A stretch of 64,000 nt of DNA, from NCBI RefSeq assembly GCF_020520425.1, contig NC_079492.1, positions 112,875,157-112,939,156 on the forward strand. Direction: 5' to 3'. The stretch is from Spinacia oleracea (Eukaryota > Streptophyta > Magnoliopsida > Caryophyllales > Amaranthaceae). This document shows, one piece after another, positions 1 through 10,542 of the stretch. A model generated the notes under the pieces. It was given only the letters and a program-made list of their open reading frames with translations, had not been told where the DNA came from and did no database searches. The number at the start of each line of letters is the position of its first letter. Within the stretch, counting starts at the first letter, position 1. Both the position numbers and the translations under genes were made by a program.

Positions 1-1179
1 CTACAAAACTTTCTTAAATTCAGTGTAAACCTTTAATTGAAAAGGTTCTAGCTAGAGCCAAGTCTTGGACATCAAGGTTTCTATCCTATGCAGGCAGGTT
101 ACATGCAGTTGATCAAAACAATTCTCCTCGATTTACAAAACTTTTGTTGTCAGATCTTTGTCCTCCCTAAGAAAGTTATCAAAGAACTTCAAGGGTATTG
201 TAGGCTTTTCTTGTGGACCGGTGACACTACTAATTCAAAAAAATCTCTGGTGGCATGGGCTACTCTTTGTCTTCCCAAAACTGTTGGTGGTTTAAACATC
301 AAGAACATGGAACTTTGGAACAAGGCAGCTGTGTGTAAACTCCTATGGGCCTTAACCCACAAAAAAGATAAGCTATGGGTTAGATGGGTTGATAGTTACT
401 ATATGAAAGGGAGACCTCTTGGTAGTTTTCAGTGCTCCAGTAATATGTCTTGGGCCCTGAAAAAGATTTTTTGTTGTATGCCTCTGGTGGAGAGTGTTGG
501 TGGATGGGATGGAGTTATGAAAGATGGTTTATTCTCTATTAACTTGATGTATAGGATACTGTGTGGTGATTATCCTAAGGTTCCATGGAGAAGGGTGATA
601 TGCAACAACTATGCTACTCCTAAGAGCTTATTCATCCTTTGGTTGGTGATTTGAAAAGAATTCCTACTCTTGACAGACTGCTTAAATGGTCCATTGTTAC
701 TTCTGATAACTGTCTACACTGCAACTTTAGCTCTGAATTTGTTGAGCATTTATTTTTTGAGTGTGGGTTCACATCTCAGGTCTGGGAGAAGGTGCTTACT
801 CTCCTTCACTTTACTAAGTCTCCTGCTGGCCATTTTCTGTGAAGAACTAGAGTGGGTTCTAAAATTCAGTAAGAAGAATGGTAGTAGACAGAAGCTCTTG
901 GTGATGTTCTTTGCTGAAACAGTGTACTCTATTTGGCTCAATAGAAATGATAAATTGTACAACCAACATTGTAAGAACCCTACTGAATTGTTTAGGGATA
1001 TACAGTTTAAAGTAGATGCTAGATGCCCCCCTGATCTTAGTTCTAAGTTGTTGGACTTAAGCTGTTAGCTTTGTAATCTGTTGATTTGTGTAGGCTTTGT
1101 GCTTGTATGGCTGTTGCCTGGTTTCACTTCCTTTGGTAATAAAATCCCCTTTTATTTGCCAAAAAAAAAAAAAAAAAAA
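1..1179 (+). mobile_element. L1-type LINE, 3' end, truncated by window edge
   Basis: Non-LTR retrotransposon fragment. The translated sequence is the C-terminal part of a plant LINE reverse transcriptase followed by an RNase-H-proximal zinc-binding (zf-RVT-like) segment. A short 3' UTR with an AATAAAA signal (about 1140) follows, then a poly(A) tail at 1161-1179. Poly(A) at the 3' end is the hallmark of L1-type target-primed insertion. The 5' end lies outside the window, so the target duplication cannot be checked. Confidence 0.85.
88..1068 (+). pseudogene. LINE reverse transcriptase C-terminus plus zf-RVT, frameshifted
   Basis: The reading frame runs 88-654 and resembles the post-catalytic part of plant LINE polymerases, with the typical stretch VGGLNIKNMELWNKA near residue 66. 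It then moves to another frame (639-842), which carries the zinc-binding pattern CLHC...HLFFEC of zf-RVT. The original frame returns for 830-1068 with VYSIWLNRND. At least two frameshifts (near 640 and 830) break the protein. No catalytic YADD box lies inside the window. Dead 3' remnant of an L1-like ORF2. Confidence 0.8.
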
Positions 1180-1203
1180 GATTAATATGAAAATGCTAAT
1201 AAC

Positions 1204-1500
1204 ATAAACAAATTAAGTTGAACTATAACCTATTCTTTCAAACTAAACTAAATTTATTTGACCTAAACTGAACTAGCTTATGAATTTATTAGACTTATAC
1301 TGAAGTGATTTGAACTTGTTAGACATGAACTGAACTTATTGGATATGAACTGAACTGAACTGAACCGAACTGAAGTTATTGAACCAAACCGATCAAACTT
1401 ATCGGGCCTGAACCGAACCGAACTGGACTTATTGGACCTGAACTGAACTGGACTGAACTTATTTAATCTAAATTGGATTTATTAGACCTGAACTGAACTG
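1204..1500. repeat. degenerate GAACT-rich minisatellite
   Basis: About 300 bases are built from variants of TGAACTGAACT alternating with TTATTGGACC-like blocks. The units vary in length, so this is an old, diverged tandem array. It begins about 25 bases after the LINE poly(A) tail. No coding potential. Confidence 0.75.
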
Positions 1501-1509
1501 CATTTTTTT

Positions 1510-3143
1510 TTGAAGTCCGAAAAAAAAGGGTCTAACCCTCTAATCTTTAGAATTATTAAAACATAACATATTACGACATGTTTGCTTTTGGATTATAGAA
1601 ATTTAATTTAATTGTGTTTCATTCAATTTGTGAATGAGCCGAATATTGTAGCTAGGTCGGTCGGCGACGGCGTTGTCTTTCGCTAAATACTGAATGAGTA
1701 TAATATAGAGAATATTATATTAAGTTAATTTCGTAAAATATTCACATAATAGACCTACAGTGAAATACTAGTTAACATGGAGAAAATTATTTTTATTATT
1801 GCAAAATGATAAAGGTCGCAAATGCGACAAAATAATTTATGTCGCAATTACTTTTTTTAATTGCATAATTTTTTTTTTTAGATTGTAATTTCTATCTTTT
1901 AATTTATTCTTTTTTTATGAATTACCTTATTTTAATATTTTCATAGTAAAAATAAAACACTGATAGTAAAAATAATTCGATGAGAACACACATGTGTAAC
2001 ATTATCATAAGGATCACTATATTATTACCTAGAACAAATACTCCTTCCCGGGCTTTCCGTTTTAGGTGTAACATTATCATAAGGCCGGAGTACTCTATAA
2101 TTTTGTTTAAGCTTTCAATAAGTATAGAAGAGGAGTAAATTAAATAAAAGTAGTGAATTAATTAGTTAAATAAATTAATACTCCGTAAAAAGAAGGAAGG
2201 AAGGACATGAATAGTACAAGGAAGCAAGTTGATGTTTCCCATAAAGGATGCATTGAGTATATGTGTTCAGGGAGTAAGCAGAGGAAGAGAGAGAGAATGA
2301 GAGAAGGGACAGAATGAGGAATTGCAATGTGATGAGTGTGTCTCTGTGTGTTTGTGTGGTTGAGATATTAATGATTTCTTCATTATTACCTTGTTATTAT
2401 TATTATTGTTTTTTTTATATATATTTTTTTTATACAAGTTAGTGTATGGATGGGATTCTTGGCTTGTGATAAACCAATTAAAATATAATTATTGTTTAGT
2501 ACCCAAAGAGAGACATAAACCCCATGCTGATTCCCACCTATACAGCTATACTAAGTATATCCCAAGTTTCAATGGGTTCCTCTTCTATTAACGAGTTACT
2601 ATTAGGACATTTTATAGTTTATTAAAAGTTATTGAAGAATTAAACAGAGCATAATTAAATAGCGAATAACGTGAGATGATCATAATAAGGTTTATAATAA
2701 AACCGTCGCTAAATTACAGTGGTTAAAGTAAATTTCTTTTTTAAGGAATTGTGATATGTCATGAGAAGGTTATGCATTAACATGGTGTACATGTAGTTGT
2801 ATTGACTAGATTCTCAATATTGTGTGACAAAACTATTACTCCACTTAATAAAGTAATTTTCTTGTTTTACGTATTCTTCCATAGTACCATATTTGAATAC
2901 AATAGGGCATTGACAATATATGGTCATGTCAAATTGTCCATGGTTGAGTTGAGTTATCAGTGAACTACCCCTCGTGAAGTCACGAGTGGGGTCTATTACA
3001 TGAGGTCTCCAATCTTCTTGCTTTGCTTAGAAAAGGCCTGATGAGCGATGATCGATAGGAGCTCTCCATTTTGACCACTTAGCAATAAGGTTTCACCATA
3101 TTCTTATCATCATCTTTATACATCAAAATAGGTTCACAATCTA
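1510..3143. other. AT-rich intergenic DNA, no gene seen
   Basis: Short ORFs here look random. A 19-base direct repeat (GTGTAACATTATCATAAGG) occurs at about 1993 and 2066, and TACTCC/GGAGTA ends near 2040-2090 suggest an old MITE footprint. A small inverted repeat (ACCCCTCGTGA and its near complement) lies around 2966-2990. Confidence 0.4.
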
Positions 3144-3766
3144 TCTATACTAATATATTAAAAGGCGTTGTGGAAAACGTCTATGTGCCACGTAGTACTC
3201 TTCCCTTTGCGACACATCATTCACACACCAAGTGGTATGTTATGTCATGTATAACCAAAAATCAATACAATGAGGTTTGAACTCTAGACCTCATATATGA
3301 ATGATAATTCTCATTATCATCTTAACCAACCACCACTTGTGGTTTATTTCTCCACATTAATTTATAAATAAATGTTAACATGAAGTCTAAACCAACTAAA
3401 TTTTTATTTGACTTTTTATTTTCTATGGTATAATTTTAAAAAAATAAAAATAAAGAATTATGACAACTATGAAGCATAAGCATCAACTACAAAAATACCT
3501 TGCATGACTGCTTATATCTAATTTGGTGTTATTAATTTGAAGCACTTAATTCCATTAGAAAACAAATTATACAAATTGTAAGATGATCTAATAGAAAAAT
3601 TATTTGGCATGATAAATGACGCGGTGTGTCTATTTAGTTGACAAACTTAATTGGTGTTTTTCACTTTATGGTATACATGTATGTCGTCAAATATTGAGCT
3701 CAAAAAAGATCTAAAATTTTAACTATTCAATATAGCGATCGGGGCATCGCCCGGGCTACACACTAG
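3144..3766 (+). mobile_element. non-autonomous Helitron, 623 bp
   Basis: The 5' end begins TCTATACTAATATATTAAAA right after an A. The 3' end is a GC-rich hairpin (GGGC-ATC-GCCC at 3742-3752) followed by CGGGCTACACACTAG and then T. Helitrons start with TC, end with CTRR after a short hairpin, and insert between A and T without target duplication. All four features are seen. There is no Rep/helicase coding, so it depends on a helper. Confidence 0.85.
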
Positions 3767-4612
3767 TTTCACATTATATCATGCTTCACTTCCCACTATC
3801 ACGTCTGTAAGAGGAAGTATTTTCAAATATCAGATACGTGCTTGCAAATGAATATCATAGCAAAATACAAAATAGAAAAAAGAAAAAAAAGAGATTGAAT
3901 GGTATTTTTTAAAAGAAAAATTGTACTTTTTTTTACCGAATGATATTTTTTTTAACATGAATGGTACTTTATTTTTTTCCCTATTTTGTCTTTTAGCTAT
4001 TTGTCTTTTAATCTGATATGTGATATCAGATATCCGAAAATACTTCCTCCGTCCGTAATCAATATATAATACATTAAGGATATATTCGTAATTGCACTAT
4101 TGTAAATTATATGTTTGAGTCTCAAATGGCCATTGATAAACAGGAGAAATTGTGCGCCTAATTTTCTAAAAAATAATTATAAAACATCACCCATTACATC
4201 AAAATCTAATGACAAGTATTAATTTTCCTTGAGTTACCACTTTAAATTTATTTTAACCATCAAAATCCATTACTTATGCATGCAACTACAGTTTTACCTT
4301 GCAAGCCTTTTTTTTCTTATGTGTTTTTATTACACATTTATGATTTTATGACAATATCACTACATATCGCTTTAGCCCTTTAGCCCCTTTGAGTTATTGA
4401 AGGGGTTTCGGAATATATGAGGTGTGTTTATATATAAAGCTAGTACCGTGATTTCTTCGATCAAAAAAAAAAAGAGAGGAGTTTTTCGTATTAAGTATTG
4501 CGATTATTCAAAATACCACTATCCATAACAATATATAAAACCAAGGACCCACCCCTCTAGGGACATTGTTCCTCGGATACATTTCTCATTCTCGTTATAT
4601 ATTACGTAGTAT

Positions 4613-5328
4613 TCTGTATCAATATTATTATTAAATTTTCAAGGCAAATCATGTCACGCCGTTATATGTCACCTCCTCTAAACAAGACAAGACGTCACAT
4701 TAACAATGCCAAGAAAAATATGCTTTTAACAAAATATTTTTGTTATGGTTCGAACACGGAACCAACAAGAAATATAGTAGGAAGCTTACCATCTTAGCTA
4801 TATTATTGTTTATGTTTCTTTAACTCTATTTAAATATATTTAAGTGGGATATGATTAGTGTACGTGTATTTATACTATTTTTTCACATGTTTTATGTTAT
4901 TAATTTGCGAATTTTCACCCCATAGTGATTTCAAGAAAATTTAATTTTGTTACTATTATTGAAAATAGTTTTGAATAATTACTGCATTTTTAATTTGTCC
5001 ATTTTCCACATATAACAAATCATGTTTTTTCATTAAATAGTCAACAATTAAGCATATATGGATCATAACATATGTACAAAGATTTATTTGATATTAGACA
5101 TGATTTACAAATACTAACAACCCAAAAAGGGAAGAACACTATTACTGAAAAATGATACGTGAAGTGGATACAATACATCACATTCAAATAAAATAAACGA
5201 TATCCGGATAGTTATTAAAAAAAAGGTCAAACTCGCATACACAACACATGTAAACAATGCATAAAAATAATATTTCGTATATTATTCAACATTGTAACCG
5301 GGGCATCGTCCGGGATACACCGTACTAG
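4613..5328 (+). mobile_element. second non-autonomous Helitron, diverged
   Basis: The 3' end (about 5298-5328) repeats the pattern of the Helitron at 3144-3766: a hairpin with CGGGGCATCGTCCGGG, then ATACACCGTACTAG followed by T. The 5' end is less clear. TCTGTATCAATATTATTATT at 4613 is the best match to a Helitron start, but the preceding base is T, not A. About 716 bp, no coding. The 3' boundary is firm and the 5' boundary tentative. Confidence 0.6.
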
Positions 5329-6120
5329 TTATATATTTCAATCACCACGACCTTATCAAGCTTATTTACCTTATTTCCACATATATTTGGACTTACACGT
5401 CCAAGTATGTTTAAATAACTTAATAAGGATTATCCAAGTATATTTTATATTTAAAATAATTTCAGTTAAGTTCACATAATTTAAAATCACATGAATGAAA
5501 TGCGATCATATAAGAAACGCAAAAGTAGAAAACACCCAAAACAGTGGAGGAATGTATCTATGAACAGAATTGAAATGAAGTAACCAGCAAAGAAATAAAT
5601 GAGGCACATGTGAAGAAGAGGGGGTAATATCAGAGTCTGTGTGGCTTTAAAGTTTTAACTGAAAGCCCTAGCAAGAGGGAGTAGTAAAACAATGTGTACT
5701 GATCTGAATTTAGAAATATAAATTGGAATTGGTGTGCTCAATTACTAATGAGTAATTTCATACTGTAAACCTCAACTATATAACTATATAACTATATGTA
5801 TTTAGAATTTCAAACTAACCAACATTTTGTTGACGACTGCCAATAACAACTTTTACACATTCTACCACAGTTGTTAGATAACGACTCCTCGATCCGAACC
5901 CTTTTTTTTTTCTAATTCATTCATAAATGAATTTAATTAACCTTCTTATTTTATTTTCGATTTGTGTTATCATAAACTAGTACGGACTAGCTAATTATTT
6001 ACGTACGTAGTACTACGTATGATTTATGAATATGCATGCCTGTTTGTATTGTTTAGTCATTTTTCATCATTAATCTATACTAAGGCTATTTTTTATCCAC
6101 CCTTATTTATTACGTAGTAC
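5329..6120. other. AT-rich intergenic DNA, no gene seen
   Basis: No convincing ORF or repeat end. The last five bases before the gypsy element (ACCTT, 6121-6125) are the left copy of its target duplication. Confidence 0.4.
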
Positions 6121-6125
6121 ACCTT

Positions 6126-6608
6126 TGTACGGAGTAGAAGTAACCTAGCAGATCATCCATGTCACAGCAGACCATCGGACATCTGATAAGACAGATCAAG
6201 CAAAGTAACCGCAGAAAGTACCTATTGAAAGTACCACAAGTCCTCAAGAACCGCGCAGACCCTCAGGTTTGCGGGGAAACGACCTGCTAGACGACAACAT
6301 AGATACGTCGTTAAGCAAAAGGACAAACAACAAGTACATCACTAGCGTACACGCGGCAACATCTGAATAGGCCAAAGTACTGAATAGTACGCCTATAAAT
6401 ACTGCCGTCCCCATTCATTTGCGGACACGTTCAATACAAGTACAATTCTGAACCCTCTCTACTTTCTCTCTCTAGAGCATTATCTCATTTGCTGACTTAG
6501 GCATCGGAGGGGGTTTCCTCGGTTAAACCCCCGAGGTTAGCTTACGTTCGTTCTGTCTGACAGGGCAACATCACCAGGCAGGGCTCCCCCATTTCCATAC
6601 TCGGAACA
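6126..6608 (+). repeat. 5' LTR of the Retand-like element
   Basis: 483 bp, begins TGTAC and ends GGAACA. It matches the 3' LTR at 17537-18019 over its full length. It contains a TATA box at 6394-6401 and a downstream GC-rich dyad (GGGGGTTTCC...AACCCCCGAG) around 6509-6536 that may act in termination or polyadenylation. Confidence 0.95.
6394..6401 (+). promoter_or_regulatory. TATA box of 5' LTR
   Basis: TATAAATA in the middle of the LTR, the expected place for the sense (genomic RNA) promoter. The same motif is at 17805-17812 in the 3' LTR. Confidence 0.7.
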
Positions 6609-6610
6609 AG

Positions 6611-6628
6611 TGGCGCTAGAAGGAGGGG
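6611..6628 (+). other. primer binding site
   Basis: TGGCGCTAGAAGGAGGGG starts two bases after the 5' LTR. A TGG start is required for pairing with a tRNA 3' CCA end. Which tRNA is used cannot be fixed without a tRNA set. Confidence 0.75.
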
Positions 6629-6671
6629 TACCTCCCAGACCTCGCTCTTTAAAAACCTACCCTCCCACATA

Positions 6672-8309
6672 ATGACCGAGTCAAGCGAACCGGTAATCCA
6701 ACAGATAGAACCACCCACCTCAAAAAACAACCAGAAAACCACAAACATACCCTTGTTTGGCATGCCTCAAAGTCTTGGTCCGCCAAGAGAAACACCACAA
6801 CCCAGAGCTATGGCAACCCCCAGCCAGGCCCAAGGTATCCCAATTCCGACCAGTGCCTCGCTAGCACGGCTGGGGGCACAGTTCTCACCTGACCAGATGC
6901 GCACAGCAATAGAAGTCCTGACATTCCTTACTCAAACAACCCCACAAGCCCAGGTCATGAGAACAGCCCCAGAGGTTGAGGTTGAGCAGAGGAGAAAATG
7001 TCCCAGACCCCAACATAGTCCGAATGTTTGGAGGAGGAATCTGCAGCAAGACATGGAAGGGGCTGAAAATCAAGAGTATGAAGCAGAGAGTATCACACCA
7101 AGCAGAGCTCAACCCCGAGCAAGGACTGAACAAGCACCCAGTCATAGACACCACTCCGTGTCAGGTACGCCCAATCCCATCCGAGCAGTAGTTAAGCCTG
7201 ATAACTCTCCCTTCTGCGATGAAATACTCTCTGAAAGAATGGAAAAGATAAAAATGCCCACCTGCAAATACTCCGGAAAGACAGACCCAACGAATCACCT
7301 CTCTGCCTTTGGGGGACACATGATGCTATATACTAACACAGACTCTATGTGGTGTAAGGTCTTTCCTTCCACTCTAGAGAGGATGGCACAGAGCTGGTTT
7401 GGTAAAATACCCAAAGGCACCATAACCTCTTTCCGGCAGCTAGCTATCTTGTTTCGCACCCAATACGTGGCAAACATTGCCAGAGAAAGGATGACAGGGG
7501 AGCTGATGTCAGTCATCCAGGGGCCTCAGGAATCTCTGAGGGAATACATATCCAGATTCAATATGGAGGCGTCGAATATACCCAAGTTGCAGCAGGAGGT
7601 AGCAGTCCTGGCCATGATGACTGGTCTGCGGGATGGAGAGTTCAAGAGTTATCTGGGCAGAAAATCATTCACAACCCTGGCAGAGGTACTAGGAAAGGCA
7701 AATGAATTTATAAAGAGTGAAGAAATTGGCAGAGCAACCTCACGTCGATATGTGGCAAGTGAGAACAATTACGGTAGTCAGAGCAAGAAAGAGCCATACA
7801 AAAAAGAATACCCAGACAGGAGAGAAAACTCACAGCCCAGAAGAGACTGGCAGGGACCAGGCAGAGGCAGAGGTAACGAATTCAAAACTGAAAAAAGGGG
7901 GAAGTTCAATGAATATACCCCCTTAGTGGCATCCAGAACTCAAATTTTTGCCATCAGCAAAGAAGACGAGAAGTGGCAGAGATCTCCCAAAATGTACAAC
8001 AAATACAGGGACCCAAAAAAGTACTGTGACTTTCACAGAGATCATGGCCACCTCACAGAAGAATGCACTCATTTGAAGGATAATATCGAAGATCTGATCC
8101 GGAGGGGATACTTGACTCAGTTCAAAGCAAAAAGCTCGTATAGCAAGACCTATGAGAATAGAGATAATGATAATAGGTCCGACAATAAGAAGGTGGAACC
8201 CAAGCAAAGCTACCCAGCAGACCAAAAGAGAATGGGCGACATTTTGGTCATAACAGGAGGGCCAGTTTACGCAGGAACCAATGTTAGCGCGCTACCAAGG
8301 CCAGTGTGA
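6672..8309 (+). CDS. gag: Gag polyprotein
   Basis: 545 aa, capsid precursor that packages element RNA. The start is the first ATG after the PBS leader. Residues about 195-360 form the retrotransposon Gag core (includes FPSTLERMAQSWF and TSFRQLAILF). A Pro/Gln/Thr-rich N-terminus precedes it, and a basic Arg/Gly/Lys stretch (about 390-415) follows. A Tat-type Cys-His motif, CDFHRDHGHLTEEC, lies near residue 455. The ORF is uninterrupted. The pol frame lies in a different phase and begins around 8320-8432, so Gag-Pol would need a frameshift, or this copy has an indel there. Confidence 0.88.
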   Translation: MTESSEPVIQQIEPPTSKNNQKTTNIPLFGMPQSLGPPRETPQPRAMATPSQAQGIPIPTSASLARLGAQFSPDQMRTAIEVLTFLTQTTPQAQVMRTAPEVEVEQRRKCPRPQHSPNVWRRNLQQDMEGAENQEYEAESITPSRAQPRARTEQAPSHRHHSVSGTPNPIRAVVKPDNSPFCDEILSERMEKIKMPTCKYSGKTDPTNHLSAFGGHMMLYTNTDSMWCKVFPSTLERMAQSWFGKIPKGTITSFRQLAILFRTQYVANIARERMTGELMSVIQGPQESLREYISRFNMEASNIPKLQQEVAVLAMMTGLRDGEFKSYLGRKSFTTLAEVLGKANEFIKSEEIGRATSRRYVASENNYGSQSKKEPYKKEYPDRRENSQPRRDWQGPGRGRGNEFKTEKRGKFNEYTPLVASRTQIFAISKEDEKWQRSPKMYNKYRDPKKYCDFHRDHGHLTEECTHLKDNIEDLIRRGYLTQFKAKSSYSKTYENRDNDNRSDNKKVEPKQSYPADQKRMGDILVITGGPVYAGTNVSALPRPV

Positions 8310-8431
8310 GCGAATTCAAACACTAGGTTAATTACCATAATTCTGGCAGGTGGCCTGCCCCTCCAAAAATCCCGCAGTGCACTTTCACAGAGGAGGACTG
8401 TAAAGGCATAATATACCCCCATGACGACCCT

Positions 8432-10501
8432 ATGGTACTAGCCCTGAACGTAGCAAACAGAAAAATCCACCGTATTCTGATAGACGGAGGTAGCTCTGCA
8501 AACATCTTGTTCTGGCCTGCTTTCCAAGAGTTGCAAATTGATGAGAAATACGTAAAGCCAGTCAATTACCCAGTAATCGGATTCACAGGAGCCACAGTGA
8601 TACCAGAAGGGATAGTCAGTTTTCCAGTGCAGATTGGCCAAGGGAAGGATATCAAGGACATCATGGTAGACTTCATGATTGTGAAAGTCCCTGCAGCCTA
8701 CAACGTCATTCTTGGCAGACCATTCATTCATGACGCAGGGGTTGTAGTCTCTACTTATCACCTCACCATGATGTATACGACAAATGATGGCCGCTCAGCC
8801 AAGGGCAAAGGCAGTCAGGAGCAGGCTAAGAAGTGCTACCACACAGCGCTAAAACAACCACCCAGACCCCCACCACTGGCAGAAGAAGAACGTCCCCAAT
8901 CTCGAAAAAGAAAGAGAGCAGAGCGCAAAAAAGACAAGTTGCTAAGCATGGAAAACTTCGAGCATCGGGAAGAAGGTCTGTTGGAACCCACGTCAACTGA
9001 CGAAACTGAGGAGATAGAATTAGAGGAAGGGTTGACAGACAGGACGGTTCGAATTGGCACAGACGTAGATCTATCACTCAGAGTGAACATCATTGGTCTG
9101 CTGAGAGAGCACGCAGACATATTTGCTTTCTCAGCGGACGAAATGCCAGGGATTGACCCCAGTGTTATGGTCCATAGACTGAATGTCAGCAGAGAAGTTA
9201 GGCCAGTGAAACAGAAGAAGAGAAATTTCTCGGCAGAGAAGAATGTAGCCATCCAAGAAGAAATCAACAAATTGCTAGCAGCCAAGTTTATAGAAGAGTG
9301 CGATTACCCAGAATGGCTGGCTAACGTTGTGATGGTAAAGAAAGCAAATGGTCAATGGAGGATGTGTGTAGACTTCACAGACCTAAACAAGGCCTGTCCG
9401 AAGGACTGTTACCCATTGCCCAGAATAGATCAGCTGGTTGATTCCACCAGTGGACACGCTCTCTTGAGTTTCATGGATGCATTTTCCGGCTACCATCAGA
9501 TCAGTTTACTCGAATCAGATCGTAAGAAAGCTGCTTTCATCACAGACGCTGGAGTTTATAACTACAAAGATATGCCATTCGGCCTAAAAAATGCGGGTGC
9601 AACTTACCAGAAGCTTGTAGATAAGATATTCGCACAACAAAAGGGCCGGAATGTGGAAGTATATGTGGATAATTCCATAGTCAAGAGAAAAAAAGAGGCC
9701 GATCACATCGCAGACTTGCGGGAAACATTTGCTACGTTGAGACAGTACGGCATGAAACTAAACCCAAAGAAATGTGTGTTCGGTGTTAAGTCAGGAAAAT
9801 TCTTGGGATTTCTGGTCAGTGAAAAAGGAATAGATGCCAACCCAGAAAAAGTGGAGGCCATACTCAACTTGCCAGAGCCAAAAAACATACGAGATATACA
9901 GAGATTAACTGGAAAGATGGAAGCACTCACTCGTTTTATCAGTAAATCTGCAGATAGATCCCTCCCATTTTTCCAGGTACTGAAAGGCAACAAAACATTC
10001 AAGTGGGAAGCAGAGCAAGAAAAGGCATTCGCAGAGGTAAAGAATCATCTGAAGAGCCTCCCAACCATAGCCAGACCAGAAGTAGGAGATGTTTTGCAGT
10101 TGTACATCTCTGCCTCCAAAAAGACTGTAGCAGCAGCCTTAATAGTGGAAAAGGACAAGGCCCAACAGCCAGTATATTTCGTCAGTCACATTCTCAACCC
10201 CGCAGAGCAAAGGTACCCCCTGATTGAAAAAATGGCCTTCGCAATTATGATAGCTGCCAGGAAGCTGAAACCATACTTCGACGCTCACAAGGTACAAGTA
10301 TTAACAAATCAGCCTTTAGAGAAATCATTGCGAAGGCTGGATACCTCAGGCAGACTGCTGAAATGGGCGGTAGAACTCTCAGAGTACGATATTGAATACA
10401 GGCCAAGAACGGCCATAAAGGCACAGGCACTAGCAGACTTCATAGCTGAGGCATCTTACGAGGAGGAAGAGGAGCCTCTGGGACCTGGCAGATATATGTA
10501 G
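8432..10501 (+). CDS. pol: Pol part 1: protease, reverse transcriptase, RNase H
   Basis: 689 aa from the first ATG, though the same frame is open further upstream (from about 8333), so translation probably enters from gag. The aspartic protease site IDGGSSANIL is at residues 17-26. RT spans about 260-460, with KCPKDCYPLPRID-type and FGLKNAGATYQ motifs. RNase H follows (AALIVEKDKAQQPVYFVSH, about 570 on). The RT catalytic box reads YVDN at 411-414 instead of YVDD: the codon at 9671 is AAT, one transition from GAT, which should abolish polymerase activity. A frame change near 10450-10490 ends this ORF before the second RNase H. Confidence 0.88.
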   Translation: MVLALNVANRKIHRILIDGGSSANILFWPAFQELQIDEKYVKPVNYPVIGFTGATVIPEGIVSFPVQIGQGKDIKDIMVDFMIVKVPAAYNVILGRPFIHDAGVVVSTYHLTMMYTTNDGRSAKGKGSQEQAKKCYHTALKQPPRPPPLAEEERPQSRKRKRAERKKDKLLSMENFEHREEGLLEPTSTDETEEIELEEGLTDRTVRIGTDVDLSLRVNIIGLLREHADIFAFSADEMPGIDPSVMVHRLNVSREVRPVKQKKRNFSAEKNVAIQEEINKLLAAKFIEECDYPEWLANVVMVKKANGQWRMCVDFTDLNKACPKDCYPLPRIDQLVDSTSGHALLSFMDAFSGYHQISLLESDRKKAAFITDAGVYNYKDMPFGLKNAGATYQKLVDKIFAQQKGRNVEVYVDNSIVKRKKEADHIADLRETFATLRQYGMKLNPKKCVFGVKSGKFLGFLVSEKGIDANPEKVEAILNLPEPKNIRDIQRLTGKMEALTRFISKSADRSLPFFQVLKGNKTFKWEAEQEKAFAEVKNHLKSLPTIARPEVGDVLQLYISASKKTVAAALIVEKDKAQQPVYFVSHILNPAEQRYPLIEKMAFAIMIAARKLKPYFDAHKVQVLTNQPLEKSLRRLDTSGRLLKWAVELSEYDIEYRPRTAIKAQALADFIAEASYEEEEEPLGPGRYM

Positions 10502-10542
10502 ATGGCTCAGCCGCAGTTACAGGGTCAAGAGCAGGCATTATA

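Noticed and set aside
2391..2591. 66-residue ORF
   Set aside because: Poly-T-derived Leu/Phe run, no homology or context.
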